From Brevundimonas sp. A19_0 (lineage in GTDB: Bacteria; Pseudomonadota; Alphaproteobacteria; Caulobacterales; Caulobacteraceae): a stretch of DNA of 64,000 nucleotides. The translations under genes and the position numbers were made by a program. Shown here piece after piece: positions 24,535 through 33,132 of this stretch; position 1 is the stretch's first letter; the number at the start of each line of letters is the position of its first letter. The stretch covers positions 62,001 through 126,000 of the forward strand of contig NZ_JAGHQP010000002.1 in assembly GCF_017744255.1 (NCBI RefSeq), read 5' to 3'. The notes under the pieces were generated by a model, which saw only the letters and a list, made by a program, of their open reading frames with translations, was not told where the DNA came from and searched no databases.

Positions 24535-25391
24535 CGGAAAGCCGTCGTCCGCTGCGCCTCTACGGCCTCTTTGCGGTCGCCAGCCTGATCACGGTGGCCC
24601 TCGGCTGCTGGATATGCGCCCTCGCGGACGTGGCGACGGGGTCGTGGGTCCGCAATCTGATCGCCTGGGCCGCCGGAGCCGTGCTGGCCCTGCCGCTGAT
24701 GATGGCGGCCGGACCGCGCACCGGAATGGTCCTGCTGATGTCCGGCGCGGCGCTGCTGGTCGCCAGCCTGCTCGGCATGCCCCAGCAGGGAGTTCATCGC
24801 TGGCTGGATGTCGGGCCCCTTCACATCAATGTCGCCCTCGTCGTCCTGCCCGTGATGGTCGTGGCCCTGGCCGGTTCAAGTCTCAAGGCATGGCAGGGCG
24901 TGCTGGCCCTCGGCGTGCTCGCCGTGCTGGTCGGGCAGCCTGACGCCTCGCAGGCCACAGCCTTCGCGCTGGCGTTTGCGGTGATTGTGGCCCGGTCGGA
25001 TCTGCAGCGACCGGCGAAGATGGTCCTGCTCGGCGCCCTGTTCGTGGCGGCGGCGGTCAGCTGGCTCCGGCCCGATCCGCTCCAGCCGGTCCCCGAGGTT
25101 GAGCAGATCGTCCAGCTGGCCTGGTCGCTGTCGCCCGTCCTTGCCGTTGCCGGCGTGCTGATGCTGGCGGCGACGGTGCTTACCCCGGTGCTGGCAAGCC
25201 GGTCGACGGCGTCGACGGCCGCGCTGGCACTCTCTACCTGGTTTGTGGCGACCGCCGTCACGCCCCTGTGCGGCGCCTTTCCGGTCCCGTGGCTGGGCAT
25301 CGGCATGAGCCCCATTGTCGGGGCCTGGCTGGGCGTGGGCCTGCTGGCCGCGCGGCTCAGACCCGCTCCCAGTCCGGCATCTGGTTCCTGA
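24531..25391 (+). CDS. Shortened FtsW/RodA-like (SEDS-like) membrane protein
   Basis: 286 residues, about eight membrane helices. Three spots resemble the FtsW/RodA glycosyltransferase family: [14 protein letters not shown] (family G.RW...GP), [14 protein letters not shown] (family QPD.GTA) and the C-terminal [22 protein letters not shown] (family P.PF.S.GGS). The family is usually 370-420 residues. The extracellular region with the catalytic aspartate (AHTDF) is replaced here by [14 protein letters not shown], and the conserved Arg-Pro-GYQ part is absent. It is therefore probably not a peptidoglycan polymerase. It starts with TTG, coupled to the exported protein before it. The relationship is inferred by eye. 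Confidence 0.6.
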   Translation: MTESRRPLRLYGLFAVASLITVALGCWICALADVATGSWVRNLIAWAAGAVLALPLMMAAGPRTGMVLLMSGAALLVASLLGMPQQGVHRWLDVGPLHINVALVVLPVMVVALAGSSLKAWQGVLALGVLAVLVGQPDASQATAFALAFAVIVARSDLQRPAKMVLLGALFVAAAVSWLRPDPLQPVPEVEQIVQLAWSLSPVLAVAGVLMLAATVLTPVLASRSTASTAALALSTWFVATAVTPLCGAFPVPWLGIGMSPIVGAWLGVGLLAARLRPAPSPASGS

Positions 25392-26229
25392 ACCAGGTCA
25401 GCTGGCGCTTGGCATAGTTGCGGGTGGCCTGACGCATCTGGTCCAGCGCCACCGCGCGCGAGGTCTCGCCCCGCAGGTGCGCTGCCAGTTCACGGACCCC
25501 GACCGCCTTCATCACCGGCAGGGCAGGGGACAGGTCCCGGGCCATCAGGGCCCGTACCTCGTCCAGCGCGCCCCGCTCCAGCATGACGGCGCACCGGGCA
25601 TCGCAGGCGGCGTAGAGGACTTCGCGCTCCGGAACGATCAACTCGCCGGTCCAGCTTCCGGGCGGCAGGATCGGGCGGGTGTCCGCCTGCCAGTCCGACA
25701 GCGCGCGTCCGGTGTGCGTGGCCACCGCCATGGCCCGGATCAACCGTTGCCGGTCATGGTCCTCGATCCGCGCGGCGGCCTCGGGATCGACCCCGGCCAG
25801 TCGCTGCCGGAAGGCGGCTTCGCCCATCCGGTCATAGTCCGCCTCGATGCTCTGCCGCACCGCGTCAGGCACGGGCGGGATATCGGCCAGCCCCTTCGTC
25901 AGGGCGGTAAGGTACAGGCCGGTGCCCCCCACCAGCACGGCGGGTCGCCTGTCCAGTTCCGCCAGCAGGTCCCGCACCGCGCGCACCCAGCGCCCGACCG
26001 ACCAGGGATCGTCGCCCGCCGCCACGCCGTACAGCCGGTGCTCGGCCCGGGCCTCCTCGTCGGCATCCGGCCGGGCGCTCAGCACGCTGAGCTCGGCATA
26101 CAGCTGCTGGCTGTCGGCGTTGACGATCACCGCCCCGGTTCGCTCGGCCATCTCAAGCGCCCGCGCCGACTTGCCTGACGCGGTCGGCCCCCCGATCAGG
26201 GTCAATCTGGCGGCCTCGCCCTGGGACAA
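25357..26229 (-). CDS. miaA: tRNA dimethylallyltransferase
   Basis: Adds the dimethylallyl group to A37 of tRNAs reading UNN codons. About 290 residues: [12 protein letters not shown] (P-loop), [20 protein letters not shown], the [13 protein letters not shown] block, and [16 protein letters not shown] at the end. There is no ATG near the expected start; TTG at 26229 ([15 protein letters not shown]) gives a normal length and is chosen. The frame stays open further upstream but there overlaps the mrp gene. The 3' end overlaps the convergent SEDS-like gene by 35 bases. Confidence 0.93.
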   Translation of the reverse strand: MSQGEAARLTLIGGPTASGKSARALEMAERTGAVIVNADSQQLYAELSVLSARPDADEEARAEHRLYGVAAGDDPWSVGRWVRAVRDLLAELDRRPAVLVGGTGLYLTALTKGLADIPPVPDAVRQSIEADYDRMGEAAFRQRLAGVDPEAAARIEDHDRQRLIRAMAVATHTGRALSDWQADTRPILPPGSWTGELIVPEREVLYAACDARCAVMLERGALDEVRALMARDLSPALPVMKAVGVRELAAHLRGETSRAVALDQMRQATRNYAKRQLTWFRNQMPDWERV

Positions 26230-26302
26230 ATGGAACCTCGCGCCGATGCGGTCAGGGGGATAGAAGGCCCGGTAAACCCCCTCGCGCGCCAAGGAGCAAG
26301 CC

Positions 26303-27370
26303 GTGCCCGACAGACAGGCCGTCATCGATCTGCTGAACCGCCTGACCGATCCGGTCACCGGCGGCGGTCTGATGGACGGCGGCAAGGTCAAGGGTCTGGT
26401 GGTGGCCGAGGATCGCGCGGGTTTTGTGCTCGAGGTCGATCAGGCCGAGGTCGCTCGCTATGCCCCCGTCCGCGATCAGGCCGAGGCCGCGCTGAAGGGC
26501 CTGCCGGGCATCACCCGGGTGTCGGTGATCCTGACCGCCGAGACGACGCCCGCACCGCCGCGCCGCACGGCCGGCCTGTCGAAAGAGGCGGTGGATCAGG
26601 GGCGCCCGAAGGCCCCGGTGCCGACCGACCGTCCTGACCATGTGCGCCGGGTGATTGCCGTCGGCAGCGGCAAGGGCGGGGTCGGCAAGTCGACCGTCGC
26701 CGTCAATCTGGCCGTCGCCCTGTCGCAGCGCGGCCTCCGCGTCGGCCTCCTCGACGCCGATGTGCATGGTCCCTCCCTGCCCACCATGCTCGGCATCTCG
26801 GGCAAGCCCGACTATGTCGACGGCAAGATGGAGCCGCAGCGCGTGCACGGCCTCGCCGCCATGTCGGTCGGCCTCCTGACCCAGGCCTCGGACGCCATGG
26901 TCTGGCGGGGGCCGATGGCCTCCCAGGCCATGACCCAGATGCTGACCCAGACCCGCTGGGGCACCGAGGCCGCGCCCCTCGACGTGCTGGTCGTCGACCT
27001 GCCGCCCGGCACCGGCGACGTCCACCTCAGCCTGATCCAGAAGACCCCGCTGGACGGCGCCATCATCGTCACCACGCCGCAGGAGGTCGCCCTCGCCGAC
27101 GCCCGCCGTGCCCACGCCCTGTTCGGCAAGGTCGGCACCCCCGTGCTCGGCCTGGTCCAGACCATGAGCGGCGACGTCTTCGGCACCGACGGCGGCCCGG
27201 CGGAGGCCGGGCGACTGGGCATCCCCCTGCTGGCCGACATCCCGCTGGACGCCGCCGTCCGCCGGGCAGGCGATTCCGGCACACCTTTCCTGATCGGTGC
27301 GGTCACCCCTGATGCGGCAGAGCCGTTCGGACGTCTGGCCGGGCAGGTCGCGGCCGTGCTCTTTCCCTGA
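26303..27370 (+). CDS. mrp: Mrp/ApbC-type Fe-S cluster carrier P-loop protein
   Basis: 355 residues. An N-terminal MIP18-like domain (~1-80, with [19 protein letters not shown]) is followed by an NTPase domain with the deviant Walker [30 protein letters not shown] and [15 protein letters not shown]. Family members carry iron-sulfur clusters to target enzymes. The usual C-terminal CxxC that holds the cluster is missing: the segment reads [19 protein letters not shown]. The GTG start at 26303 has AAGGAG eight bases upstream. Confidence 0.92.
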   Translation: MPDRQAVIDLLNRLTDPVTGGGLMDGGKVKGLVVAEDRAGFVLEVDQAEVARYAPVRDQAEAALKGLPGITRVSVILTAETTPAPPRRTAGLSKEAVDQGRPKAPVPTDRPDHVRRVIAVGSGKGGVGKSTVAVNLAVALSQRGLRVGLLDADVHGPSLPTMLGISGKPDYVDGKMEPQRVHGLAAMSVGLLTQASDAMVWRGPMASQAMTQMLTQTRWGTEAAPLDVLVVDLPPGTGDVHLSLIQKTPLDGAIIVTTPQEVALADARRAHALFGKVGTPVLGLVQTMSGDVFGTDGGPAEAGRLGIPLLADIPLDAAVRRAGDSGTPFLIGAVTPDAAEPFGRLAGQVAAVLFP

Positions 27371-27443
27371 CGCGCGATCCACTGAGACCTTTGCGGGCGG
27401 TTCCTGCGGCGGTAGGCTTCCCCGGACCTCCCGGGAGAACGGA

Positions 27444-27791
27444 TTGAGCGAGCCTCCGAATTCCATCCCTCCACGCTTTGCCATTGCCCGGCGCTGGCAG
27501 TGGGTCGCTCTGGCCGGGGCTTCCCTGGCTGTGATCACGGTCTTCGTGGCGTGGCCCCTGGGATATCTCTGGCCGGCTGCGGCGGCTCTCGTCGCCTTCC
27601 TGCCGAGCGTGTGGTTGTTCACGCTGAAATGCTATCGCTGCGGCTGGCCGGCCTTCACGGATCATGCTGCGGAGGAGCGGCTCAAACAGGATCAGCGCTT
27701 CTGGACCCGCTTCTGGGGCAAGGACCCAGGTGGGGTGCACCTGCCGCTTCCCCGCGAGTGCACACGATGTGGAGCGCCGTTCCGGTCCTGA
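27444..27791 (+). CDS. Small membrane protein with two CxxC pairs
   Basis: 115 residues, TTG start preceded by GGGAGAAC. One or two membrane helices (WQWVALAGASLAVITVFVAW and a following PAAAALVAFLPSVWLFTL) lead directly to LKCYRCGWPAF. A charged middle and a second pair in RECTRCGAPFRS end the protein. The four cysteines could bind one zinc ion as a split ribbon facing the cytoplasm. No family name is assigned. Confidence 0.7.
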   Translation: MSEPPNSIPPRFAIARRWQWVALAGASLAVITVFVAWPLGYLWPAAAALVAFLPSVWLFTLKCYRCGWPAFTDHAAEERLKQDQRFWTRFWGKDPGGVHLPLPRECTRCGAPFRS

Positions 27792-27883
27792 TCCGGCGCA
27801 CACGGTTTTTTCCGCGCGAGGGTTTTCAAACGCAACCTCAATCGCCACATCGACGGTTCCAGTCACTGAACCGCGAGTCCCTT

Positions 27884-28981
27884 ATGTCCGTCGATGCCCT
27901 GTTCCAGCCGTTTCAGATCAAGTCGCTGAAGCTGCCCAACCGGATCGTCATGGCGCCGATGACGCGGTCGTTCTCGCCGGGTGGCATCCCGACCCCGGAT
28001 GTGGCCGGCTACTATCGCCGCCGGGCCGAGGGTGACGTCGGCCTGATCATCACCGAGGGCACGGTGGTCGAGCGCCCCGCTGCCCGCAATGACCCGAAGG
28101 TCCCCGTCTTCCACGGCGAGGCCCTGCCCGAATGGAAGAAGGTGGTGGGCGAGGTCCACGCCGCCGGCGGCCTGATCGCGCCGCAGATCTGGCACGTCGG
28201 CTCGGCCCGCGGTCCGGGCGAGGACTGGCAGCCCCTCGGCAAGGTCGACAGCCCGTCCGGCATGACCACCCCGGGCAAGCGCAAGCTGGAGCCGATGACC
28301 GAGGAGGACATCGCCGACACCATCGCCGCCTTCGGCCGCTCGGCTCGCGCCGCCCGCGAGCTGGGCTTTGACGCGGTCGAGATCCACGGCGCCCACGGCT
28401 ATCTGATCGACCAGTTCTTCTGGAGCGGCCTCAACGACCGCACCGACCGCTGGGGCGGCCCGACCATCGCCGATCGCGCCCGCTTCGGCGCCGAGGTGGT
28501 CAAGGCGGTGCGCGAGGGCATCGGCCCTGACATGCCCCTGATCCTGCGTCTGTCCCAGTGGAAGTCGCACGACTTCACCGCGAAGAATGCCCATACTCCG
28601 GACGAGCTGACCCAGTGGCTGACCCCGCTGTCGGACGCGGGCGTCGACGTCTTCCACGGCTCGCAGCGCCGTTTCTGGGAGCCGGAGTTCGAAGGCTCGG
28701 ACCTCAATTTCGCCGGCTGGATCAAGAAGCTGACGGCCAAGCCGACGATCACCGTCGGCTCGGTCGGTCTGGACGGCGAGTTCATCGCGGCCTTCGGCGG
28801 CGCGGGCTCAAAGCCTGCCTCGCTGGACGGCCTGATCGCCCGGCTGGAGCGCGAGGAGTTCGATCTGGTCGCCGTCGGCCGCGCCCTGCTGGCCGATCCG
28901 TACTGGGTGCAGAAGATCCGCGACGGCCGCCACGACGAGCTCAAGGACTTTGAGCGCAGCGCGCTGACGACGCTCAGCTAG
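27884..28981 (+). CDS. Old Yellow Enzyme family NADH:flavin oxidoreductase
   Basis: 365 residues with an FMN-binding TIM barrel. Visible are the N-terminal KLPNRIVMAPMTRSFS, the IAPQIWHVGS strand, VEIHGAHGYLIDQFFW (with the substrate-binding H..H/N type pattern) and FDLVAVGRALLADPYW near the end. Such enzymes reduce activated C=C bonds at the expense of NAD(P)H. The physiological substrate is unknown. The ATG at 27884 fits the family start. It ends against a hairpin of heptad repeats. Confidence 0.9.
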   Translation: MSVDALFQPFQIKSLKLPNRIVMAPMTRSFSPGGIPTPDVAGYYRRRAEGDVGLIITEGTVVERPAARNDPKVPVFHGEALPEWKKVVGEVHAAGGLIAPQIWHVGSARGPGEDWQPLGKVDSPSGMTTPGKRKLEPMTEEDIADTIAAFGRSARAARELGFDAVEIHGAHGYLIDQFFWSGLNDRTDRWGGPTIADRARFGAEVVKAVREGIGPDMPLILRLSQWKSHDFTAKNAHTPDELTQWLTPLSDAGVDVFHGSQRRFWEPEFEGSDLNFAGWIKKLTAKPTITVGSVGLDGEFIAAFGGAGSKPASLDGLIARLEREEFDLVAVGRALLADPYWVQKIRDGRHDELKDFERSALTTLS

Positions 28982-28984
28982 GAA

Positions 28985-29079
28985 GTGGCGAGTGGCGAGT
29001 GGCGTGTGACGAGGAAAAAATCAGGCGCGCTCAAAGCTTGCGAGTCCTTGCTCGCCACTCATCACTCGCCATTCGTCAC
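28985..29079. repeat. Inverted pair of heptad repeat arrays
   Basis: Left arm 28985-29012 holds four 7-base units of GTGGCGA (third and fourth with one change each). Right arm 29052-29079 holds four units of the complement, TCGCCAC, more diverged. A 39-base spacer lies between. The arms touch the stop codons of the two convergent flanking genes, so the RNA hairpin could terminate transcription from both sides. Confidence 0.75.
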
Positions 29080-29400
29080 TCACTCGGCTTCCACCACCAC
29101 GACCGTGCCATAGGCCAGCACCTCGGTGATGCCCGGCATGATCTCGTTGGCGTCATAGCGCATGGCGAGGATGGCGTTGCCGCCCATGGCGCGCGCCTCC
29201 TCGATCAGGGCCTCATAGGCTTCCTTGCGGGCGCTCTCCGCCAGTTTGACATAGGCGCCGATGCGCCCGCCCACGATCGACTGCAGCCCGCCGAGGGCGT
29301 CCGACACGATGTTGCGCGAACGCACGGTGATCCCGCGCCCCATCCCGATCACGCGCACGACGCGGTGTCCGGGCAGGTCATTGGTGGTGGCGACGATCAT
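29080..29400 (-). CDS. ybjQ: YbjQ/UPF0145 family protein
   Basis: 106 residues matching the UPF0145 family: a start of IVATTNDLPGHRVVRVIGMG, then GGRIGAYVKLAESARKEAYEAL, and GGNAILAMRYDANEI. The family forms pentameric beta-rich assemblies and is annotated as possibly heavy-metal binding, with no proven function. Its ATG overlaps the folA stop (ATGA), so it is the last gene of the thyA-folA operon. The 3' end meets the heptad hairpin. Confidence 0.88.
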   Translation of the reverse strand: MIVATTNDLPGHRVVRVIGMGRGITVRSRNIVSDALGGLQSIVGGRIGAYVKLAESARKEAYEALIEEARAMGGNAILAMRYDANEIMPGITEVLAYGTVVVVEAE

Positions 29401-29918
29401 TTGGCTCTCCGGTCCAGGGTGCGAAACACATAGGCGTGGTCGTCCTTCTCGCCCGCATCATGCGCCTCGGACGCCATCTCGACAAAGGCCCCCTCGTCAA
29501 AGGCCGGAAAGTGGGTGTCGCCGTCAGGTTCGGCCTCGACCTCGGTGATGTACAGCCGGTCGGCCCGGTCCATCACCGCCTCGTACAGCTGCGCCCCGCC
29601 GATCACGCAGATCTCGTCGACGCCGTCCTCGCGCGCCTGCTCGCGCGCCATCTCCAGCGCTTCCGACAGGCTGGTGCAGACCACCGCGCCCTTCGCTTCG
29701 AAGCTCTCGTCCCGGGTCAGCACGATGTTCAGCCGGCCGGGCAGGGGCCTGAGCGGCAAACTCTCCCAGGTCGTCCGCCCCATGAGGCACGGCTTGCCGA
29801 TGGTGATGGCCTTGAACCGCTGCAGGTCGCCCCGCAGCCGCCAGGGCAGATCGCCGTCACGCCCGATTACGCCATTCCGCGCGCGGGCCGCAACGAGGGA
29901 CAGGCGAGGGCGGATCAT
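29397..29918 (-). CDS. folA: Dihydrofolate reductase
   Basis: Reduces dihydrofolate to tetrahydrofolate with NADPH, regenerating the cofactor consumed by ThyA. The 173-residue protein has ARNGVIGRDGDLPWRLRGD with the catalytic aspartate, CLMGRTTWESLP, and ICVIGGAQLYEAV. The ATG at 29918 overlaps the MazG-like stop in an ATGA arrangement. The longer upstream frame is a shadow of that gene. Confidence 0.96.
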   Translation of the reverse strand: MIRPRLSLVAARARNGVIGRDGDLPWRLRGDLQRFKAITIGKPCLMGRTTWESLPLRPLPGRLNIVLTRDESFEAKGAVVCTSLSEALEMAREQAREDGVDEICVIGGAQLYEAVMDRADRLYITEVEAEPDGDTHFPAFDEGAFVEMASEAHDAGEKDDHAYVFRTLDRRAK

Positions 29919-30217
29919 GCGGGCGCCTTCTCCAGCCAGTGCAGCCATTTGCGCTGCATCGCGGCCTCCAGCTCGATGCCGGCGCTGTCGCAATAGATCA
30001 GCAGCATGCCCAGCACATCGGCGGCCTCATCGCCCAGCTTTGACGCATCCGCCTCACCCCGCGCCCGTCCGCTCATCCGCAGATGCTCGGCCGTCAGCTC
30101 GCCCAGCTCCTCCTGCAGCTTCAGCAGCGCCCAGTCGCGATCCCGGTCGATCCCGTGCTCGGCCGCATAGATGTCGGAGATGCGCAGGACCGAGGCGGAG
30201 AGGTCGTTCAGCTTCAT
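29915..30217 (-). CDS. MazG-like nucleotide pyrophosphohydrolase
   Basis: 100 residues, a single MazG-type helical domain. The metal-binding EExxE pattern appears in LKLQEELGELTAEHL and the second acidic pair in LGDEAADVLGMLL. Such enzymes cut (d)NTPs to monophosphates and clean the nucleotide pool. It lies two bases after the TIR-like gene and overlaps folA by four bases, so it belongs to the same operon. The ATG at 30217 (MKLNDLSA) is the natural start. Confidence 0.88.
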   Translation of the reverse strand: MKLNDLSASVLRISDIYAAEHGIDRDRDWALLKLQEELGELTAEHLRMSGRARGEADASKLGDEAADVLGMLLIYCDSAGIELEAAMQRKWLHWLEKAPA

Positions 30218-30219
30218 CG

Positions 30220-31071
30220 TCAATCTTGATGCCATTGCTGCACCAGTTGGGCGAGGGGAGGCAGGGGATGCCAAGCCTCCGCAGGGTCGACGCCTGCCGG
30301 GACGAAATAGGTGTAGGCCGCCGCCCATACCGCAGTCATGGCTTCAGCGAATGTGGCCCGCGCGATAGTCTCGTCTACAGACCCGGTCAGCACACCATGC
30401 GCGGCGCTGTTCAGGAAACTATATATCTCGGATAGCGACCGGGTCACTTCTACGGAGTCATCGTCTGCCATGTGACTTGGCAGTCCTGCTCTCAGATGTT
30501 CGCGCATGCTGAGTAGGGGTTCTGAGTCCCAAGCCTCAGCCAACCCTTGGGCGAGTTCCACTGGGGTTGCCAATCTTGCCACATTATATGGCAGGTCAGG
30601 AGTTGGCTGAGCCGGGGCGATGGACCTGATCGCTTGCCTGATTTTGTTGGAAGCCGGACCTAGGGCAGCCCGCAAGTTCCGGTCACTACGATCCGCAACG
30701 TATCGCAAGGGTTCGACGCCGATGAGGTCCGAGGGCAAATGCAGGTCCTCACCGAACGGGACGACGTAGAAGCAGCGATTTGGACCAAGGGCGCCCACGA
30801 AGAGGCCCAGTTCGAAAATCACATTGTCGCGCGCGGCGGGGAAAGTTTGGCCACGCATTTGGACTATGTCATCGGGCGTAAAGACAAAGATCGCGAATTC
30901 CGCCCGATCGCAAAATTTCAGCAGGTCGACCAACGCCGCGCTGGACGGCTGGAACACGCCCTGCGACCAGACCGTCGGTTCACAATCGAACTCAAGGTTC
31001 TCCTGAATGGCGTAGGCGACATCCAGTGCCTCAACCGAAGATCCTATAAATAGCGGCGGCCGCCGTATCAC
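30220..31071 (-). CDS. TIR-like (Cap12/Pycsar effector-type) NAD-cleaving protein, predicted
   Basis: 283 residues. The first ~150 match the TIR-like domain found in CBASS and Pycsar effectors: [41 protein letters not shown] and [13 protein letters not shown], with the presumed catalytic glutamate at residue 87. In that family the domain destroys NAD+ and stops growth during phage infection. Residues ~155-283 form a helical domain I do not recognise. It starts with a GTG overlapping the thyA stop (GTGA) and ends two bases before mazG, so it is embedded in the thymidylate/folate operon. Its base composition is visibly less GC-rich than its neighbours, suggesting acquisition. No cyclase gene is nearby. 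Confidence 0.85.
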   Translation of the reverse strand: MIRRPPLFIGSSVEALDVAYAIQENLEFDCEPTVWSQGVFQPSSAALVDLLKFCDRAEFAIFVFTPDDIVQMRGQTFPAARDNVIFELGLFVGALGPNRCFYVVPFGEDLHLPSDLIGVEPLRYVADRSDRNLRAALGPASNKIRQAIRSIAPAQPTPDLPYNVARLATPVELAQGLAEAWDSEPLLSMREHLRAGLPSHMADDDSVEVTRSLSEIYSFLNSAAHGVLTGSVDETIARATFAEAMTAVWAAAYTYFVPAGVDPAEAWHPLPPLAQLVQQWHQD

Positions 31072-31925
31072 TTCGAAACCTTGGCCGCGATGTGCGGGTG
31101 GGCCCGATAGTCGCTGATCACGATGTCAGCGAGTTCAAACTCGGTAAGAGTACGCACCCGTCGCCCGAAGGTCAGGCGAGGGAAGTCCATCGGTTCCCGG
31201 GTCACCTGGAGCCGGGCCTGATCCAGATGATCCAGATACAGATGCGCGTCGCCAAAGGTGTGAATGAATTCACCGGGCGCGTAGCCCGTCACTTCGCAAA
31301 GCATATGGGTCAGCAGGGCATAGCTGGCGATGTTGAACGGCACGCCGAGGAAGATGTCGGCCGACCGCTGGTACAGCTGGCAGCTCAGCTTGCCGTCGGC
31401 GACGAAGAACTGGAACAGGCAGTGACAGGGCGGCAGGGCCATGTCGTCGACATCGGCCGGGTTCCAGGCCGTGACGATGTGCCGGCGGCTGTTGGGATTG
31501 GTGCGGATGCTCTCAACCACCTTTTCGATCTGGTCGATCACCCGGCCGTCAGGCGCGGTCCAGCTGCGCCACTGCTTGCCATAGACCGGGCCCAGCTCGC
31601 CCTCGGCATCGGCCCATTCATCCCAGATGCGGACGCCATTGTCCTTCAGCCAGCGGATATTGGTCTCGCCGCGCAGGAACCACAGCAGCTCGACGATGAT
31701 CGAACGGGTATGCAGCTTCTTGGTCGTCAGAAGCGGAAACCCCTTCGACAGGTCGAACCGGATCTGCCGTCCGAATACGCCGAGCGTCCCCGTGCCCGTC
31801 CGGTCTCCGCGTCGCGCGCCATTGTCCAGGATGTCCCGGAGCAGGTTCAGATACTGATACTCGGGATGCGCCGGATCGGCGGCCGGCCCGGCATCAGCGG
31901 TCAGGATCGGAGCGAGCGCGTTCAT
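31068..31925 (-). CDS. thyA: Thymidylate synthase
   Basis: Makes dTMP from dUMP with methylene-tetrahydrofolate. The 285-residue protein has [19 protein letters not shown], the catalytic cysteine in [32 protein letters not shown] and [11 protein letters not shown]. The ATG at 31925 is chosen; the upstream extension is noncoding. It is first in a five-gene coupled operon with the TIR-like gene, mazG, folA and ybjQ. Confidence 0.97.
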   Translation of the reverse strand: MNALAPILTADAGPAADPAHPEYQYLNLLRDILDNGARRGDRTGTGTLGVFGRQIRFDLSKGFPLLTTKKLHTRSIIVELLWFLRGETNIRWLKDNGVRIWDEWADAEGELGPVYGKQWRSWTAPDGRVIDQIEKVVESIRTNPNSRRHIVTAWNPADVDDMALPPCHCLFQFFVADGKLSCQLYQRSADIFLGVPFNIASYALLTHMLCEVTGYAPGEFIHTFGDAHLYLDHLDQARLQVTREPMDFPRLTFGRRVRTLTEFELADIVISDYRAHPHIAAKVSK

Positions 31926-32010
31926 CCCGCCACTTTGCCGCTGATTCGCGAAACGCCAATGCGGCACGGTGGATAGCTTGCCCACCCACCTGTGGACTCA
32001 GTCGCGCCGG

Positions 32011-32166
32011 CGTCTCCTCCCTGCCGCGCAGCGGTGGGGAGGGGGACCCTGCGAAGCCTTGGCGAAGCAGGGTGGAGGGGCTCTTGGCTGTGCGTGCCCT
32101 CGAAAACCCCTCCGTCAGAGCGCTGGCGCGCCGCGCCACCTCCCCATCTTCGACAGGGAGGAGACG
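32011..32166. repeat. Large imperfect palindrome, copy A
   Basis: The ends CGTCTCCTCCCTG (32011-32023) and CAGGGAGGAGACG (32154-32166) are perfect 13-bp inverted repeats. Inside are GGTGGGGAGGGGGACC, GGTGGAGGGG and the answering CCCCTCCGTCA and CGCGCCACCTCCCC, so the whole element folds on itself. Copy B at 32.34-32.50 kb has the same order of blocks. The 31926-32589 stretch has no credible gene; this element and the repeats listed next account for much of it, with unremarkable sequence at 31926-32010 and 32167-32304. Confidence 0.8.
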
Positions 32167-32304
32167 GAAACTGCGATAGCCGCCCCCCATTTCCCGAATG
32201 CCTTCAACAGCGCCGCCGCTTCCCGGGCCGTTCTGCCCGCCCTGGTCCGCGCCGCGCCCACACTGTCCGGTTGGCAGAGGCCCGGCCGACGGAGGCGCAC
32301 ACAT

Positions 32305-32331
32305 TTCAGACGATTCAGACCATTCAGACGG
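32305..32331 (+). repeat. 9-bp tandem repeat array 1
   Basis: Three units of TTCAGAC plus two variable bases (GA, CA, GG) at 32305, 32314 and 32323. The array ends a dozen bases before palindrome copy B. The same unit recurs in two arrays on the other side of that palindrome. Confidence 0.8.
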
Positions 32332-32342
32332 TAATTTTCCAT

Positions 32343-32495
32343 CACCTCCCCATCTTGATGGGGAGGGGGACCACGGAGTGGTGGAGGGGGCGGCACCGCC
32401 GCCAAGCGAGGGGAAAGCGCAAACTCAGAACCCGCAGCGCCGCCCCCTCCGTCACGGCGCCAGCGCGCCGCGCCACCTCCCCGCAAGCGGGGAGG
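32343..32495. repeat. Large imperfect palindrome, copy B
   Basis: Runs from CACCTCCCC to GGGGAGG. Shared with copy A, in the same order, are GGGGAGGGGGACC, GTGGAGGGG, CCCCTCCGTCA and GCGCGCCGCGCCACCTCCCC. Two small hairpins form its ends (CTCCCCATCTTGATGGGGAG and CTCCCCGCAAGCGGGGAG). It is flanked by 9-bp repeats on both sides. Confidence 0.8.
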
Positions 32496-32511
32496 ATATG
32501 AGAAATGACGT

Positions 32512-32538
32512 TTCGGATTATTCAGACGGTTCAGACGG
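32512..32538 (+). repeat. 9-bp tandem repeat array 2
   Basis: Units at 32512 (degenerate TTCGGATTA), 32521 (TTCAGACGG) and 32530 (TTCAGACGG), in strict 9-base phase. It lies just after palindrome copy B. Confidence 0.7.
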
Positions 32539-32556
32539 TGTTTTCGGGGCCCGCAC

Positions 32557-32583
32557 TTCAGACCATTCAGACCATTCAGACGG
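32557..32583 (+). repeat. 9-bp tandem repeat array 3
   Basis: Units TTCAGACCA, TTCAGACCA and TTCAGACGG at 32557, 32566 and 32575. It ends seven bases before the stop codon of the minus-strand DUF924 gene. Confidence 0.8.
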
Positions 32584-32589
32584 TATTTC

Positions 32590-33132
32590 TCACCCCCCGA
32601 ACCCGCCCTCATCCAGGAAGGCCTGTTCCTCGGGCGTGGTCTCGCGGCCCAGCGACGGGTTGCGGTGCGGAAAGCGGCCGAAGCGCACGATGATGTCGCG
32701 ATGGATCCTCGCCCATTTGAGATCCTCGGGATCGTCTCCGATCAGGTCGATGAATCGGTCCTGGTCTTCCAGCCGCTCGGAATGCTCGAACGGCAGGAGC
32801 AGGAATTTCCGCAACCCCGCCTCGGTCCGCTCCAGATGGCCACGGGCCACGGCGTCCTTCGCCAGGCTAAGCGCCAGCGGGTCAGTGGCGAACTGGTGCG
32901 CCGTGTCACGAAAGGCATTCCGGGGCAGCTGGTCCAGCAGGATGATCAGCGCCAGCGCCCCCTCTGCCGTCCTCATCCACCCGTCCAGCTCGCGCCGCGC
33001 ACCGGCCATGTGCGCCTCCAGGAACCGGTCCTTGAATTCGGCATCGAAAGCCTCGTCCTTGGCGAACCATTTCTCCGGTCCGGCCGCTTTCCAGAAGGCG
33101 ATCACGTCAGAAGGCGTTATGTCTTGGGTCAT
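32590..33132 (-). CDS. DUF924 family protein
   Basis: 180 residues with the DUF924 pattern: VIAFWKAAGPEKWFAKDEAFD, ALALIILLDQLPRNAFRDT, and HSERLEDQDRFIDL. The family is all-helical and TPR-like, found across proteobacteria, with no established function. Its ATG shares two bases with the ATG of the divergent reductoisomerase-like gene in a CATG palindrome, leaving no room for a shared 5' leader. Confidence 0.88.
   Translation of the reverse strand: MTQDITPSDVIAFWKAAGPEKWFAKDEAFDAEFKDRFLEAHMAGARRELDGWMRTAEGALALIILLDQLPRNAFRDTAHQFATDPLALSLAKDAVARGHLERTEAGLRKFLLLPFEHSERLEDQDRFIDLIGDDPEDLKWARIHRDIIVRFGRFPHRNPSLGRETTPEEQAFLDEGGFGG

Noticed and set aside
30220..31071. Complete CBASS or Pycsar system
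   Set aside because: Only the TIR-like effector is present; no nucleotidyltransferase or cyclase gene lies in the window near it.
32305..32583. CRISPR-like array
   Set aside because: The repeat unit is only 9 bases, there are no unique spacers, and no cas gene is near.
32198..33130. N-terminal extension of the reductoisomerase-like gene
   Set aside because: The frame reads through palindromes, 9-bp repeats and the DUF924 gene in antisense; only the part from 33131 matches the family.
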